Below are positions 63,929 through 64,000 of a stretch of DNA of 64,000 nt, in pieces. Source of the stretch: Nereida sp. MMG025. GTDB lineage: Bacteria; Pseudomonadota; Alphaproteobacteria; Rhodobacterales; Rhodobacteraceae. The notes under the pieces are model-generated. The model saw only the letters and a program-made list of their open reading frames with translations. It did not search any database and had not been told where the DNA came from. Every line of letters starts with the position of its first letter. Position 1 is the first letter of the stretch. The position numbers were made by a program, and so were the translations under genes. The stretch covers positions 310,001 through 374,000 of the forward strand of contig NZ_JAKFZN010000003.1 of assembly GCF_021654165.1 (NCBI RefSeq), written 5' to 3'.

Positions 63929-64000
63929 TGACCGGAGCCAATACTGCGGGTCTTGACCGCGAGGTTGCCACGCAAGAGTTGAACGCCGAGTTGCAGGACA
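63919..64000 (+). CDS. nuoB: NuoB, NADH:quinone oxidoreductase subunit B, N-terminal fragment (window edge)
   Basis: The visible 27 codons read [19 protein letters not shown] and onward, matching the N-terminus of alphaproteobacterial NuoB, the subunit that carries cluster N2. AAGGAG lies about eight bases before the ATG at 63919; the later ATG at 63928 overlaps the nuoA stop as TGATG and is an alternative. The gene continues beyond the window. Confidence 0.85.
   Translation, partial: MGVMTGANTAGLDREVATQELNAELQD

Noticed and set aside
1-64000. CRISPR array, prophage, integron, IS transposase, tRNA or rRNA gene
   Set aside because: I scanned gaps and coding regions and saw no regularly spaced repeats, integrase or transposase sequences, or tRNA-like cloverleaf stretches.

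Overview
The window looks like a chromosomal segment of a marine alphaproteobacterium of the Rhodobacteraceae (Roseobacter group). The reasons are the distal division and cell wall cluster ftsW-murG-murC-DUF2484-X-murB-ddl-ftsQ-ftsA-ftsZ-lpxC, the aerobic-type cobaltochelatase genes cobS and cobT next to a J-domain gene and bolA, an Ala-rich hypothetical protein of a roseobacter style, the long-linker FtsZ, and an NADH dehydrogenase operon that begins with nuoA. No phage, IS transposase, CRISPR array, rRNA or tRNA gene was seen. Gene density is very high and only one gap exceeds 300 bases (ftsA to ftsZ).

Layout. 1-1152: an HI0933-type flavoprotein on the minus strand, cut by the window edge. 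1333-18345: a long plus-strand run of wall and division genes, then lpxC, bamD, recN and a ClC channel. 18342-24163: a minus-strand run cobS, cobT, aminopeptidase P and DUF427, with a J-domain gene upstream. 24260-29974: bolA, DUF4177, gatB, a lytic transglycosylase-like gene and pepN. 30049-34385: photolyase, DUF2256, malate synthase G and a GlcG/HbpS-like gene. 34573-38260: class I amidotransferase, GNAT, kynureninase, an SDR and an ICMT-like membrane methyltransferase. 38397-41483: transhydrogenase pntAB with a strong terminator. 41594-48442: an unknown gene, dps, hemP-DUF1289 behind a probable iron box, DUF3422, an M20 amidohydrolase, and moaA with a predicted LAS metallopeptidase and a glycosyltransferase. 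48537-55441: a lipoprotein, glmU-glmS-alkD-like, gph, a DegT-type aminotransferase and a PNPOx-like protein. 55581-63412: a leucine catabolism operon (ivd, mccB, mccA, hmgL, liuC) carrying three unexpected passengers: an LprI-like protein, a zinc-ribbon membrane protein and a GST. 63521-64000: nuoA and the start of nuoB.

How the genes work together. The first 14 kb supplies late peptidoglycan precursors (MurB, MurC, Ddl, MurG), the septal polymerase and divisome (FtsW, FtsQ, FtsA, FtsZ) and outer-membrane assembly (LpxC, BamD); GlmS and GlmU at 49.8-52.9 kb feed UDP-GlcNAc to the same pathways. The 55.6-63.4 kb operon takes isovaleryl-CoA to acetyl-CoA and acetoacetate. PntAB and Nuo handle reducing equivalents, and malate synthase G supports growth on C2 units.

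The most unusual non-coding signals are: a twin-hairpin element (22405-22461) sitting between 11-bp direct repeats exactly at the cobS/cobT junction, with a second element of the same design at 44333-44385; a 15-bp perfect inverted repeat inside the Ala-rich gene; palindromes upstream of malate synthase, hemP and ivd; and three convergent gene pairs that share a 4-bp overlapping double stop (CTAG or CTAA). The best protein-level prediction is a membrane-anchored LAS-type metallopeptidase at 46693-47445, in which all six histidine/aspartate positions of the MepA pattern can be placed.
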